The notes under the pieces are model-generated. The model ran no database searches. It saw only the letters and a program-made list of their open reading frames with translations, and was not told where the DNA came from. Both the position numbers and the translations under genes were made by a program. Below, piece after piece: positions 24,261 to 33,510 of a stretch of DNA of 64,000 nucleotides (position 1 is its first letter; every line of letters begins with the position of its first letter). Origin of the DNA: Sphingomonas endophytica (GTDB lineage: Bacteria > Pseudomonadota > Alphaproteobacteria > Sphingomonadales > Sphingomonadaceae); assembly GCF_001476895.1 (NCBI RefSeq), contig NZ_LDTB01000053.1, forward strand, positions 1-64,000, given 5' to 3'.

Positions 24261-25169
24261 ATGAGCGTACTGCAAGGTCCACGCGTCGAACGTCGGCGCG
24301 TCATCGTCAACAACAGTGCCTATTGGGGCACGATGCAGGACGACAACATGCTGCGGCTCGACGACGGGCGCGTGGTCGACCCGTCCGTACTCCAGCATCT
24401 TCCGCCGCTCGAGCCGGTGCCCAGCAAGATCATCGCGGTGCATCTCAGCTACTCGTCGCGCGGGATCGAATCCCGCAACAATCCCAAGCCGACCGAGACA
24501 CCGACCTATTTCACCAAGCCGATTACGGCGCTGAACGGCCATGGCGGCGAGCTGGTCAAGCCGGACGGTGTCACCTACCTCAACTATGAGGGCGAGTTCG
24601 CCGCGATCATCGGCAAGGTGACGCGCAACGTCACGCCGGAAGAAGCCTGGGATTGCATCGCCGGCTTCGCACCGGTGCTCGATATGGGCGCTCAGGATTT
24701 CCGGGACACCGACCAGGGCTCGATGCTGCGCGTGAAGGGTATGGACGGCTTCTGTCCCATCGGCCCCGGCATCGTCTCTGGCGTCGATCCCCGCAAGGAG
24801 ACGCTCCGCACCTACAAGAACGGCTTGCTGGTGCAGGAAGCGAACATCGGCGACGAGATGGTCTGGGGTCCCGATTACATGATCGCGGACATCGCCCGGT
24901 ACATCACGCTGCTTCCGGGCGACGTCATCCTGACCGGCACGCCTGCGCACTCGCGCTCGCTCGATCCGGGCGACGTCATCGAGGTCGAGATCACCAATAT
25001 CGGTCGCTTGCGCAACCACGTCGTGGCGGGTCCCCGTCCGCGGGCGGACGGCATCGGCCATCCGCCTATGGATACGCCCGAAGTGCGCCGAGTGGCGCTC
25101 GGTTTCGATGAGCGCGTGCGCGAGGATTTCAAGGCGAACTACCGCACGCCGCGGGGGGGCAACGTATAA
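24261..25169 (+). CDS. hpaG: fumarylacetoacetase-family OPET decarboxylase / HHDD isomerase
   Basis: 302 residues: a ~65-residue N-terminal part, then one FAH domain. Visible are IIAVHLSYSSR, the family TPTYFTKP, the acidic metal-ligand signature LNYEGEFAAIIGK, GYDIGAQD-like VLDMGAQDFRDTD, and the C-terminal LTGTPAHSRSLDPGDVIEVEI. In the HPA pathway this family decarboxylates 5-oxo-pent-3-ene-1,2,5-tricarboxylate and isomerises the product. The E. coli enzyme is a ~430-residue fusion of two FAH domains; here only one is present, so one step may be done by another protein or the single domain may do both. ATG 24261 is preferred. The stop overlaps the next start (TAATG). Confidence 0.82.
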   Translation: MSVLQGPRVERRRVIVNNSAYWGTMQDDNMLRLDDGRVVDPSVLQHLPPLEPVPSKIIAVHLSYSSRGIESRNNPKPTETPTYFTKPITALNGHGGELVKPDGVTYLNYEGEFAAIIGKVTRNVTPEEAWDCIAGFAPVLDMGAQDFRDTDQGSMLRVKGMDGFCPIGPGIVSGVDPRKETLRTYKNGLLVQEANIGDEMVWGPDYMIADIARYITLLPGDVILTGTPAHSRSLDPGDVIEVEITNIGRLRNHVVAGPRPRADGIGHPPMDTPEVRRVALGFDERVREDFKANYRTPRGGNV

Positions 25170-26143
25170 TGAAGGTCGGAATTGTAGGCGCAGGCGCGAT
25201 CGGGTGCTGGCTAGGTGCCCGCTTCGCAGCAGCTGGGCATGACGTCTCGGTGTTCGCGCGCGGCGCGACGCTGGATGCGCTCCGTGAGCATGGCCTTCGC
25301 CTGACGGATGCGGGCGAGACGCAGTCCTACCCGGTTACAGCCGACGAGGATGCGTCGGTGCTGGGGAAGCAGGATCTCGTGATCGTCGCGGTCAAGGCGC
25401 CGGCGATGGCAGCGGTCGCTCCTGCCGTCGGTGCAATGACGGGGCCGGACACCATCATCATCCCGGCGATGAACGGCGTCCCCTGGTGGTTCGCCAACGG
25501 GCTGAGGCTGGCCGAGGAACCGACGCGGAAGGTCGTCGATCCGACCGGCGCGATCGGTGCGAACATCCCGGCTTCCGCGGTCGTGGGATGCGTGGTTCAC
25601 GCCAGCACGGCGCTTGTCGGTCCGGGGCATGCGCGTCGGAATATGAGCGACGTGCTCATTTTCGGCGAGCCAGCCGGCAAGCCGAGCGAGCGGGTCGCCA
25701 AGGTCGTCGAGACGTTCGAGTCCGTGGGTCTCAAGTCGCGGGCAAGCGACAACATTCGTCATGACATCTGGTACAAGCTCTGGGGCAACATGACGATGAA
25801 CCCGGTGTCGGCGATCACCGGCGCGACGGCGGATCGGATCATCGATGATCCCGACGTACGCTCGCTGCTCATGGCCGTCATGGCGGAAGCCGCGACGGTC
25901 GGCGGCCTGATCGGTTGTCCGATCGACGAGCCCGGCGAAAATCGGATCGACGTCACTCGCAAGCTCGGTGCCTTCCGCACGTCGATGTTGCAGGATGTCG
26001 ACGCCGGTCGGCCGATCGAGCTCGACGCCCTGCTGGGTGCTCCGCGCGCCATCGCGGGTGCGCTCGGCGTGCCCACCCCCTCGATGAACATGCTGTATGG
26101 TCTCACGCGCGTCTTCGCGCGGACCCGAGGGCTCCTGCCGTGA
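25169..26143 (+). CDS. ketopantoate reductase (PanE/ApbA) family protein
   Basis: 324 residues. The N-terminal NADPH-binding GAGAIGCWLGARFAAAGHDV is typical, KAPAMAAV and NGVPWW follow, and KLWGNMTMNPVSAITGAT in the helical domain corresponds to the catalytic Lys/Asn/Ser region of 2-dehydropantoate 2-reductases. The gene overlaps hpaG by one base and the next gene by GTGA. Being embedded in a catabolic operon it probably reduces (or oxidises) a 2-oxo or 2-hydroxy acid of the pathway, not ketopantoate for CoA synthesis. Substrate unknown. Confidence 0.85.
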   Translation: MKVGIVGAGAIGCWLGARFAAAGHDVSVFARGATLDALREHGLRLTDAGETQSYPVTADEDASVLGKQDLVIVAVKAPAMAAVAPAVGAMTGPDTIIIPAMNGVPWWFANGLRLAEEPTRKVVDPTGAIGANIPASAVVGCVVHASTALVGPGHARRNMSDVLIFGEPAGKPSERVAKVVETFESVGLKSRASDNIRHDIWYKLWGNMTMNPVSAITGATADRIIDDPDVRSLLMAVMAEAATVGGLIGCPIDEPGENRIDVTRKLGAFRTSMLQDVDAGRPIELDALLGAPRAIAGALGVPTPSMNMLYGLTRVFARTRGLLP

Positions 26144-27564
26144 GCACATCCCTGTTGGACGGCCTGCGGGCCGTCTATTCGGGGCGCCTGTATGTCGACG
26201 CGGCGGACAAGGCGCCCTTCCTCACCGATTGGCGCGGTCTTTGGCACGGTGATGCCTTGGCCGTGGTCCAGCCCGACAGTACCGAGCAGGTGGCGGCGAT
26301 CATGCGCTGGGCGTGGCGGACAGGGACGTCCGTCACGCCGCAGGGCGGCAATACCGGTTTGTCGGGCGGATCCGTGCCCGAGAGCGGCGCACAGGGCATC
26401 GTGCTGTCGCTGACGAGGCTCAACGCCATTCGCGCGATCGATGCCGAGAATGGGAGCATGACGGTCGAGGCTGGGTGCCTGCTCTCGCAGGTTCAGGAAG
26501 CGGCTGACGGGGTCGATCGCTACTTCCCGCTCAGCCTCGCGGCGGAAGGGAGCTGCACCATTGGCGGCAATCTCGCGACCAACGCCGGTGGCACGGCCGT
26601 GCTCCGCTACGGCAATGCACGCGATCTGTGCCTCGGTCTTGAGGTCGTGACCGCCGACGGTGAGGTCTGGGACGGTTTGCGCGCCCTGCGTAAGGACAAC
26701 ACCGGCTACTCGCTGCGCGATCTCTTCATCGGATCCGAAGGGACGCTGGGGATCATCACCGCCGCAGTGGTGAAGCTGTTTCCCAAGCCCGCCGCGCGGG
26801 TCGCCGCCTTCGCCGGTGTCGAATCGCCCGAGGCGGCGACCAAGCTGCTTGCCGCGATGCAGGCGCGTGCTGCGGATGCCTTGACCGCGTTCGAGCTGAT
26901 GAGCGACCTGTGCCTCGATCTGGTTATCGACCATGTTCCCGGCACGCGCATCCCGCTCGAGCAGCGAACCCCATGGTATGTTCTGCTGGAGGTCAGCGAC
27001 GCGACCCGCGAGGAGCGCGCGACCGAAACCCTGCAGGAGGGTCTGATGGCTGCCTTCGAGGACGGCATCATCCTCGACGTCGCGGTTGCGACATCGATCG
27101 CGCAAAGCCGCGATTTCTGGGCGCTTCGCGAGCATATCTCCGAGGCGCAAGGGGCCGCCGGCAAGACGATCAAGCACGACGTCTCGGTGCCGATCTCGTC
27201 CATCGCCCGCTTCATCGCCGAAGCGGGATCGGCGCTCGCTGACGGCTGTCCGGACGTTCGTCCGGTGGTCTTCGGTCATCTCGGTGACGGCAACCTCCAC
27301 TACAACGTATCCCCGGCGGTTGGCGGTGACGGCGCTGCGCTTCTCGCGCGACAGGGAGCGATCAATCGCGTGATCCATGACCTTGTCGTCGCGCACCGCG
27401 GCTCGATCTCGGCCGAGCATGGTCTGGGCGTTCTGCGCCGCGACGAGGCCGCCCATTACAAGGCACCGGTCGAGGTTCGCATGATGAAGGCCATCAAGGC
27501 CGCCCTCGATCCCGATGGCCTCATGAACCCCAAGAAGGTTCTCGTGGAGACATTGCCGTGCTGA
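26140..27564 (+). CDS. FAD-linked oxidase, GlcD/D-2-hydroxyacid dehydrogenase type
   Basis: 474 residues from GTG 26140, which overlaps the previous stop. The PCMH-type FAD-binding domain covers residues 1-215 or so (VVQPDSTEQVAAIMRWA, TPQGGNTGLSGGS, ATNAGGTAVLRYG, LFIGSEGTLGIIT). The C-terminal oxidase domain ends with GDGNLHYNV and the active-site motif SAEHGLGVLRR. Family members oxidise D-2-hydroxy acids (glycolate, D-lactate, D-2-hydroxyglutarate) to 2-oxo acids. Coupled to a PanE-like gene and an aldehyde dehydrogenase, it may interconvert a hydroxy/oxo acid from an aromatic side chain. The stop overlaps the next start by 7 bases. Confidence 0.88.
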   Translation: MSTSLLDGLRAVYSGRLYVDAADKAPFLTDWRGLWHGDALAVVQPDSTEQVAAIMRWAWRTGTSVTPQGGNTGLSGGSVPESGAQGIVLSLTRLNAIRAIDAENGSMTVEAGCLLSQVQEAADGVDRYFPLSLAAEGSCTIGGNLATNAGGTAVLRYGNARDLCLGLEVVTADGEVWDGLRALRKDNTGYSLRDLFIGSEGTLGIITAAVVKLFPKPAARVAAFAGVESPEAATKLLAAMQARAADALTAFELMSDLCLDLVIDHVPGTRIPLEQRTPWYVLLEVSDATREERATETLQEGLMAAFEDGIILDVAVATSIAQSRDFWALREHISEAQGAAGKTIKHDVSVPISSIARFIAEAGSALADGCPDVRPVVFGHLGDGNLHYNVSPAVGGDGAALLARQGAINRVIHDLVVAHRGSISAEHGLGVLRRDEAAHYKAPVEVRMMKAIKAALDPDGLMNPKKVLVETLPC

Positions 27565-28985
27565 AGCATAACCTCATCGCAGGCGAGTGGGTGGCTGGAA
27601 CGCCGTCGCCGAACATCAACCCTTCCGACACCAGCGACGTGATTGATGATTATCATCAAGCCGAACCGGCCCATGTCGAGCGCGCGATCGCGGCGGCTCA
27701 GGACGCGCTTGGTCCATGGTCGCGCGGGCCCCTGCAACAGCGGGCCGACATCCTCGATCGTGTCGGCGCGGAGATCTTGCAGCGCCTGGACGAGCTCGCC
27801 GACCTTCTCGCGCGGGAGGAAGGCAAGACGTTGCGGGAAGCGCGTGGCGAAGTGACGCGCGCCGGCCATATCTTCCGCTTCTTCGCGGGCGAGGTCGTCC
27901 GGCAAACGGGGCAACATCTCGATTCCATCCGGCCGGGTGTCGAAATCGATATCACCCGCGAGCCTGTCGGTGTCGTGTCGCTCATCACGCCGTGGAATTT
28001 CCCGATCGCCATTCCGGCATGGAAGATCGCCCCGGCGCTCGCCTATGGCAATACGGTCGTCTTCAAGCCGGCGGACCTGACCCCGGGCTGCGCCTGGGCG
28101 CTGGCTGAAATGCTCCACCGCGCCGGCCTTCCAGCGGGCGTCTTCAACCTGGTCATGGGTCGCGGCTCGAAGCTGGGGTCGACCCTCGCTGGTCCGGGTG
28201 TGGATGCGGTCAGCTTCACCGGGTCGGACGGTGTCGGGCGCGGCATTTTGCGGGCGGGTGCGGAGCACGGCTTCAAGGTCCAGCTCGAGATGGGCGGCAA
28301 GAACCCGCTGGTGGTGCTCGCCGACGCCGACCTCGATCTGGCGGCGGACTGTGCGCTCGATGGCGCCTTCTACGCGACCGGGCAGCGCTGCACGGCATCG
28401 TCGCGCCTGATCGTCGAGGAAAGCGTTCACGACGCCTTCGTCGAACTCCTCAAGGAGAAAATGGCACGACAGGTCGTGGGCGATGCGCGCGCCAGCGACA
28501 CGACGATCGGCCCGGTGGTCGATGATCGGCAGTTGCAGAGCAATCTCGCGCATCTGGCCCGCGCGCAGGCGGAGGGTGCCACGCTCGTCGCCGGTGGGGA
28601 GCGGCTGCAGCGGGGTACGAATGGCTTCTACCAGGCCCCCGCCTTGCTGACCGAGACGACCGAGAACATGCAGATCAATCAGGAGGAGGTCTTCGGGCCG
28701 GTTGCCTCGGTGCTCCGCGTCAGCGGGTTCGACGAGGCGCTCGCGGTCGCGAACGGGGTGCGCTTCGGGCTGGCCGCAGGCATCTGCACGACGTCGCTGA
28801 AACACGCATCCCGGTTTCGCCGAGACGCGCAGGCGGGCATGGTCATGGTCAACCTGCCAACCGCGGGCGTCGATTACCACGTCCCGTTCGGCGGGCGGAA
28901 GGGGTCGAGTCATGGTCCGCGCGAGCAGGGCTCCTACGCCGCCGAGTTCTACACGACCGTCAAAACCGCCTACGTCCGCCCGTAA
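27558..28985 (+). CDS. aldehyde dehydrogenase (semialdehyde dehydrogenase-like)
   Basis: 475 residues with all NAD-dependent aldehyde dehydrogenase landmarks: [28 protein letters not shown], the base Glu in [10 protein letters not shown], the catalytic Cys278 in [10 protein letters not shown] and [11 protein letters not shown]. The end ([20 protein letters not shown]) is the pattern of alpha-ketoglutarate-semialdehyde and related dehydrogenases. HpaI of the same cluster yields succinic semialdehyde, so oxidation of that to succinate is a reasonable inference. It is clearly different from HpaE in the same operon. Overlaps the oxidase gene and is followed 11 bases later by hpaH. Confidence 0.88.
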   Translation: MLKHNLIAGEWVAGTPSPNINPSDTSDVIDDYHQAEPAHVERAIAAAQDALGPWSRGPLQQRADILDRVGAEILQRLDELADLLAREEGKTLREARGEVTRAGHIFRFFAGEVVRQTGQHLDSIRPGVEIDITREPVGVVSLITPWNFPIAIPAWKIAPALAYGNTVVFKPADLTPGCAWALAEMLHRAGLPAGVFNLVMGRGSKLGSTLAGPGVDAVSFTGSDGVGRGILRAGAEHGFKVQLEMGGKNPLVVLADADLDLAADCALDGAFYATGQRCTASSRLIVEESVHDAFVELLKEKMARQVVGDARASDTTIGPVVDDRQLQSNLAHLARAQAEGATLVAGGERLQRGTNGFYQAPALLTETTENMQINQEEVFGPVASVLRVSGFDEALAVANGVRFGLAAGICTTSLKHASRFRRDAQAGMVMVNLPTAGVDYHVPFGGRKGSSHGPREQGSYAAEFYTTVKTAYVRP

Positions 28986-28996
28986 GGAGAAACCTC

Positions 28997-29803
28997 GTGG
29001 CGCTATCTCCCGATATCATCCAGAAGCTCGCCGCTTCCCTCGATGAGGCCGAGCGCACGCAGACCCAGGTCGACCATTTCTCGATCGCGCACCCCGACAT
29101 GACGATGGACGACGCCTATGCGATCCAGAACGCATGGGTCGAAGCCAAGATCGCGGGCGGACGTCGCGCGGTCGGTCACAAGATCGGCCTGACGAGCCGG
29201 GCGATGCAGCGCGCCGGCAACATCACCGAGCCGGACTATGGCACGCTCCTCGATGACATGGTGTTCGCCGATGGCGGAGAAATCCCCACCAAGCGTTTCA
29301 TCGTACCGCGAGTCGAGGTCGAGCTGGCCTTCATCCTGAAGAACCGTCTGGAAGGGCCGAACTGCACGATCTTCGACGTCCTCTCGGCGACGGATTACGT
29401 CATCCCGGCGATCGAGCTGATCGACGCGCGCATCCGGCAGGTCGATCCTGCTACCGGGGCGACGCGCAAGGTTCTCGACACGATCTCCGACAATGCGGCG
29501 AATGCCGGCATCATCATGGGCGGGCGGCCGATCCGGCCGCACGATATGGATCTTCGCTGGGCCTGCGCGATCGTCTCGAGAAACGGCGTGATTGAGGACT
29601 CAGGGGTTGCTGCGGCGGTTCTGAACCATCCCGCCAATGGCGTGGCCTGGCTTGCGAACAAGCTTCACCCGCACGGCATCACGCTGGAGCCCGGTGAAAT
29701 CGTCCTCGGTGGATCATTCACGGCACCCGTCGCGGCGCGGGTCGGCGATACCTTCCATGTCGACTACGGACCGCTCGGCGCCGTGTCTTGCCACTTCAGC
29801 TAG
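28997..29803 (+). CDS. hpaH: 2-oxo-hept-4-ene-1,7-dioate hydratase
   Basis: 268 residues from GTG 28997, with AAGGAGA 6 bases upstream. It belongs to the hydratase/decarboxylase family related to MhpD and HpcG. Visible are [12 protein letters not shown], the metal-ligand Glu pair in [17 protein letters not shown] and the closing [14 protein letters not shown]. It hydrates 2-oxo-hept-4-ene-1,7-dioate to 4-hydroxy-2-oxoheptanedioate, the substrate of HpaI. Last intact gene of the rightward operon; it is followed 7 bases later by the remnant of a transporter gene that probably belonged to the same transcript. Confidence 0.92.
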   Translation: MALSPDIIQKLAASLDEAERTQTQVDHFSIAHPDMTMDDAYAIQNAWVEAKIAGGRRAVGHKIGLTSRAMQRAGNITEPDYGTLLDDMVFADGGEIPTKRFIVPRVEVELAFILKNRLEGPNCTIFDVLSATDYVIPAIELIDARIRQVDPATGATRKVLDTISDNAANAGIIMGGRPIRPHDMDLRWACAIVSRNGVIEDSGVAAAVLNHPANGVAWLANKLHPHGITLEPGEIVLGGSFTAPVAARVGDTFHVDYGPLGAVSCHFS

Positions 29804-29810
29804 TCGGGCG

Positions 29811-30194
29811 ATGGCGATGATCCAGGAGCAGTGTGGCGCGGCCGGGCTCTCATGGCGAACAATGTTTGCCATCGGCGGTGTGCTGCCGATGCCGTGCGCA
29901 CCCATCGTCATGGCATTGATCGCAGGCGACCGAAGCGGACCACTCCGGCAGTCTGCAGCCCGGAGGCACGACCTCGACCCGCCGAGCGCTACGCCGGCAC
30001 GATCGGTGATGATCGCTGCCGGCACCTGCTTCTTCTGCACCCTGCTAGCGCTCTACGCCCTACTGAACTGGCTACCGATGCTGCTGCGGGATCTTGGTCT
30101 CGCACCCGCGAAATCCGCGCAGGGGGCGGCAATCTTCAACACTGGCGGGCTCGCCGGGGCGATTCTTTTTGCGCTCCCGCCCAAGGCTATTTGA
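29811..30194 (+). pseudogene. MFS transporter remnant
   Basis: About 127 codons from ATG 29811. LSWRTMFAIGGVLPM and IVMALI match the middle loop of aromatic-acid:H+ symporters (AAHS-type MFS). After a poorly conserved joint, CTLLALYALLNWLPMLLRDLG and NTGGLAGAILF match the start of the second six-helix bundle. The first half of the protein and everything after this helix are missing, and the 3' end overlaps the tail of the convergent flavoprotein gene. It was probably the operon's aromatic acid importer; this copy cannot function. Confidence 0.7.
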
Positions 30195-31755
30195 TCGTCT
30201 CACCCGCCAGCATGCCGAAGGTCATGGCGGGGCCGATCGAGGCGCCAGCGCCAGCATAGCCGAAGCCCATCACCGACGCAGCAACGTCCCCGCAGGCATA
30301 CAGCCCCGATATCGGAGCGCCGTCTCGATTCAGCACGCACGCCTGTTCGTTGACGGCGAGGCCGCCTTTGGTGCCACAAAGTCCAGGGACGATCGGTGCG
30401 GCGTAGAACGGCGCCTGCGAGATCGTTCCGAGACAGGGGTTCGGCTCGTGCCCTGCGTCTCCGTTGAAGCGCTGATGCGCATCACTCCCGCGGCCGAACA
30501 GGTAGTCGCGGCCACTCTTGGCGACATAGTTCATCTGCTCAACCGACGATGCCAGTGCCCGTTCAGGGAACATGAGCGCATCGGACAGGGCCGCAATGCT
30601 CTCGGCCTGACGCCAACTTGTCGGAACCGCAGCGCCGGGCGGCGTGCCCAGCACGGAATAGCGCGAGCGAAATGCATCGTCGAATATCAGCCAGGACCGT
30701 GCCGCAGGATAGCAACCGCGCGCGGGATCGAACGCCAGCATTCCCCGGCCGACGTCATTGTAACCCAGCGCTTCGTTGACGAAGCGGCGACCGTCTGCAT
30801 CCACGAGCATCGAGCCGGGCAGCGCCAACTCACGAACGACGAGGAAGGGGGCACGGCCGTCCTCGGGAACATGCACCGCACCAAGCCACCCGTCGCCAAC
30901 GCCGGAAAGGCCGGCACCGCAATCCAGGCCGCTGCGGATGCCATCTCCGGCAGCACGGCCGGCGGCCAGTGAGACGAACTCGACGCTGGGCAGAAGCGCC
31001 CGTCGCATCGCCGGGTTCGACGCAAAGCCGCCCGAGGCCAGAACGACGGATTTCACCGCGAGTTGGTTGCCGTCCGTCAAGTCGATCAGGAAGCCCGAAC
31101 CATTTGTACGCTCGAGGCGAGCCAGTCCGGCGCCGCGAAACATATCGACGCCGGCCGCAAGTGCCGCGTGCCCCAGGCCCGCGATCAAAGCCGCGCCCTG
31201 CGTTCGTACGTCGCGCTGACGCCGCTCGGCGACGAGTTCCGGGTTTGGGCCGGTGCGGTATTCGGCATAGGTCAGCGGAGCGCGGGTGGGGTTCGTCCTG
31301 AACCAACCGCTTCGCCCCCCGAGATGACGACCTGCTTCGAAAGGCTCCGGCTCAAGACTGCGACCAAACCCGGCGCCGTCCCAATCCGCATGATAGTCGT
31401 GCCGTGCGATGGACGAGAACCGCAAGGCGCTGTGCGTCTCGAGGAAATCGACCAATCGAGGGCCGTGCTCGATGAATGCACGGGCATTCTCGATAGCGGG
31501 CTGGGATCCACTCACTCGCCGCAGGTAAACCAGCGCTTGTGCAAGATCGTCGGCCCGACCGGCGCGGCGCATCGGGCCATTGCCCGGAATCCAGAGGTTG
31601 CCGCCGCCAATCGCCGAGGTGCCGCCCAGGAGGTCCTCCGCCTCGACGATCGCAACCGAGGCTCCTCGTGTCTGTGCGGCAAGAGCGGCCGTCAGTCCGG
31701 CCGCTCCCGACCCGACCACCACCACATCGACGTTCATCATGCCATTGGAACTCAT
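30187..31755 (-). CDS. FAD-binding dehydrogenase, fumarate reductase / 3-ketosteroid dehydrogenase type
   Basis: 522 residues. N-terminal VVVVGSGAAGLTAALAA (FAD ADP-binding fold), then EAEDLLGGTSAIGGGNLWIPGN, which is typical of FAD_binding_2 flavoproteins; VVLASGGFASNP and a C-terminal LYACGDVAASVMGFGYAGAGASIG complete the cofactor site. The family includes fumarate reductases, 3-ketosteroid-delta-1-dehydrogenases and uncharacterised desaturases. Substrate cannot be assigned. It is the last gene of a leftward set aminotransferase-SDR-EamA-flavoprotein, 9 bases after the EamA stop, and converges on the hpa operon. Confidence 0.88.
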   Translation of the reverse strand: MSSNGMMNVDVVVVGSGAAGLTAALAAQTRGASVAIVEAEDLLGGTSAIGGGNLWIPGNGPMRRAGRADDLAQALVYLRRVSGSQPAIENARAFIEHGPRLVDFLETHSALRFSSIARHDYHADWDGAGFGRSLEPEPFEAGRHLGGRSGWFRTNPTRAPLTYAEYRTGPNPELVAERRQRDVRTQGAALIAGLGHAALAAGVDMFRGAGLARLERTNGSGFLIDLTDGNQLAVKSVVLASGGFASNPAMRRALLPSVEFVSLAAGRAAGDGIRSGLDCGAGLSGVGDGWLGAVHVPEDGRAPFLVVRELALPGSMLVDADGRRFVNEALGYNDVGRGMLAFDPARGCYPAARSWLIFDDAFRSRYSVLGTPPGAAVPTSWRQAESIAALSDALMFPERALASSVEQMNYVAKSGRDYLFGRGSDAHQRFNGDAGHEPNPCLGTISQAPFYAAPIVPGLCGTKGGLAVNEQACVLNRDGAPISGLYACGDVAASVMGFGYAGAGASIGPAMTFGMLAGETIK

Positions 31756-31764
31756 CGAGCGTGC

Positions 31765-32670
31765 TCAACCCATCGAGACGAAGATGATGCCGAGGACCGC
31801 GAGGATGCAGCCGATGATCGCCTTCACCCCCATCCGCTCCTTGAAGATCAGCACGCCCATCGGCACGGCGAACAGCGGGGCGAGACCGGAATAGACGGAC
31901 GCCGATCCGGCTCCGACCATGGAGATCGAATAGACCAGCAGGAGGGCAGCGCCCGCCAAAGTCACGCCGGTCGCGCCTGCCAGAAGGATATTCGTTCGAT
32001 TGTAGAGGACGTCGCGGACTGGAACGCGCTCGGCCTGCGACGAGATACTCCAGAGCATCACACCCGCGATGACCGTCTTGAACAGGCTGACGGTGGTGAC
32101 GCTGGCGGTCATCAGGGATATCTTGAGCACGACCGCACCCGCAGCCCATGCCACCGCCGTCCCCAAGGCAATCGCCACGCCGATGGTATGATCGCGGGAC
32201 CTGGTGCGCTCTTCCTCATCCACGGCAAGCGCTGCGGTGCCGCCGGGACGCTGCGACATCAGTGCCGTGCCAGTGATGGCGAGCGCGACTCCGATGAGCT
32301 TGAAGGAGGTCAGCGCCTCGCCCAGCAGGATCCAGGAGAACAATACGGCGAACGCTGGATAGGATTTGGCGATCGGCGTCGCGCGCGACATGCCGATCCG
32401 CTTGATCGCCATGAAGAACGAGGTGTCGCCCAGGACGATGCTGAACATGACCGACAGACCGATCCAGAGCAGGGAATGGACGTCGGGAACCGCCGCCCCT
32501 GTGGTCGACCACCAGAGCGGCAGGAAGATGACCGCTGCGACCGTACAGCGCCACGCGTTGAGGGTGATCGGGGGAATGCGTCCGCCGATGCCTCTGACCA
32601 GCAGGCTGGTCGTTGCGGAGAACCCGGCTACCGCCAGGCCGGCGATAAGACCTTTGTGAGCCGGATCCAT
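31765..32670 (-). CDS. EamA/DMT family transporter
   Basis: 301 residues with ten hydrophobic segments in two similar halves, as in EamA proteins (GLIAGLAVAGFSATTSLLV at the start; LFAVPMGVLIFKERM and IGCILAVLGIIFVSMG at the end). It sits in the inner membrane. Many relatives export amino acids or metabolites, others import. The start overlaps the SDR stop by one base. Because the MFS gene of the hpa operon is broken, this could be the only transporter left in the cluster, but its substrate and direction are unknown. Confidence 0.88.
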   Translation of the reverse strand: MDPAHKGLIAGLAVAGFSATTSLLVRGIGGRIPPITLNAWRCTVAAVIFLPLWWSTTGAAVPDVHSLLWIGLSVMFSIVLGDTSFFMAIKRIGMSRATPIAKSYPAFAVLFSWILLGEALTSFKLIGVALAITGTALMSQRPGGTAALAVDEEERTRSRDHTIGVAIALGTAVAWAAGAVVLKISLMTASVTTVSLFKTVIAGVMLWSISSQAERVPVRDVLYNRTNILLAGATGVTLAGAALLLVYSISMVGAGSASVYSGLAPLFAVPMGVLIFKERMGVKAIIGCILAVLGIIFVSMG

Positions 32671-33431
32671 CAGACGGTCTGCGCGCCGTCGGCGGTGATG
32701 GCGGCACCGTTCATATAGGACGATTGTTCGCTGGCCAGGAAGGCGATGATGTCGGCAATCTCTTCATAGGTGCCTTCGCGACCCATGGGCACCAGCTCGG
32801 CCGCGCGTTTGCGCCGCATCGCTTGCTGTTCCTCCGACGCGCCCTGCTTGCGATCGGCCATGTATGTCGGCAGGAAGCCCGGGCAGACCGCGTTCGCGCG
32901 GATGCCCCGCGCCGCGAAATCCTTGGCGATCACCTTGGTAAGCTGCAGCAGGCCGGCCTTGGAAACGCTGTAGGCGGCCTCCGCGGTCGATGCCTTGAAC
33001 GACGCGATCGATGCGGTGGTGACGATCGTGCCGCCGCCGCCACGTTCCATGAGCGGGATGGACTTCGATGAGAACAGGAAGGCCGATCGCAGATTGACGG
33101 CAATCGTGCGGTCCCACACGTCGACCGGGGTGTCGACGATGTTGCCGACCGGATTGATCCCCGCGTTGTTCAGCAGGATGTCGAGGCGTCCGAACTTGGC
33201 CTCGGCGCGCGCCACGGCCTGTTCCGCCACTTCGGGGAGGGACACATCGCCGACTACGGCTGCGACCGCAGTCCCTTTCTCGCGAAGACTTTCGACCAGG
33301 GCGCCAAGCGCGGCCTCGTTATAGTCCACGACGACCAGCTTGGCGCCTTCGCGAGCGAAGAGTTCCGCCGTGATGCGCCCAAGCCCCGTCGCCACCCCGG
33401 TTGCGAGTACGATCTTGTCCTGAAAGCGCAT
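32670..33431 (-). CDS. SDR family oxidoreductase
   Basis: 253 residues from ATG 33431 (MRFQDKIV); 33449 is an alternative. A complete classical SDR: cofactor loop TGVATGLGRI, NNAG in LLNNAGINP, catalytic Ser in TTASIASF, YSVSKAG with Tyr/Lys, and the end YMNGAAITADGAQTV. It probably oxidises or reduces a hydroxyl/keto group with NAD(P). Co-transcribed with EamA and the flavoprotein by overlap and short spacing. Unlike the remnant at the left edge, nothing is missing here. Confidence 0.92.
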   Translation of the reverse strand: MRFQDKIVLATGVATGLGRITAELFAREGAKLVVVDYNEAALGALVESLREKGTAVAAVVGDVSLPEVAEQAVARAEAKFGRLDILLNNAGINPVGNIVDTPVDVWDRTIAVNLRSAFLFSSKSIPLMERGGGGTIVTTASIASFKASTAEAAYSVSKAGLLQLTKVIAKDFAARGIRANAVCPGFLPTYMADRKQGASEEQQAMRRKRAAELVPMGREGTYEEIADIIAFLASEQSSYMNGAAITADGAQTV

Positions 33432-33510
33432 CGTCCAACTCCCCATCATCGGCTTCGCCGATCATCCTTACCTTTGGTCCCAAGAGCGCTGGGGCCCACG
33501 TCGCTGCGAA

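Noticed and set aside
25759..27456. 565-codon open frame on the minus strand, opposite the GlcD-like oxidase
   Set aside because: Antisense shadow of a high-GC gene. Arg/Asp/Gly-rich translation without motifs, while the plus-strand frame has a complete FAD oxidase.
27456..28913. 485-codon minus-strand frame opposite the second aldehyde dehydrogenase
   Set aside because: The plus strand encodes an intact aldehyde dehydrogenase; the minus frame has no family features or ribosome-binding site.
31063..32718. 551-codon plus-strand frame across the flavoprotein and EamA genes
   Set aside because: Spans two real minus-strand genes with clear motifs; low-complexity translation.
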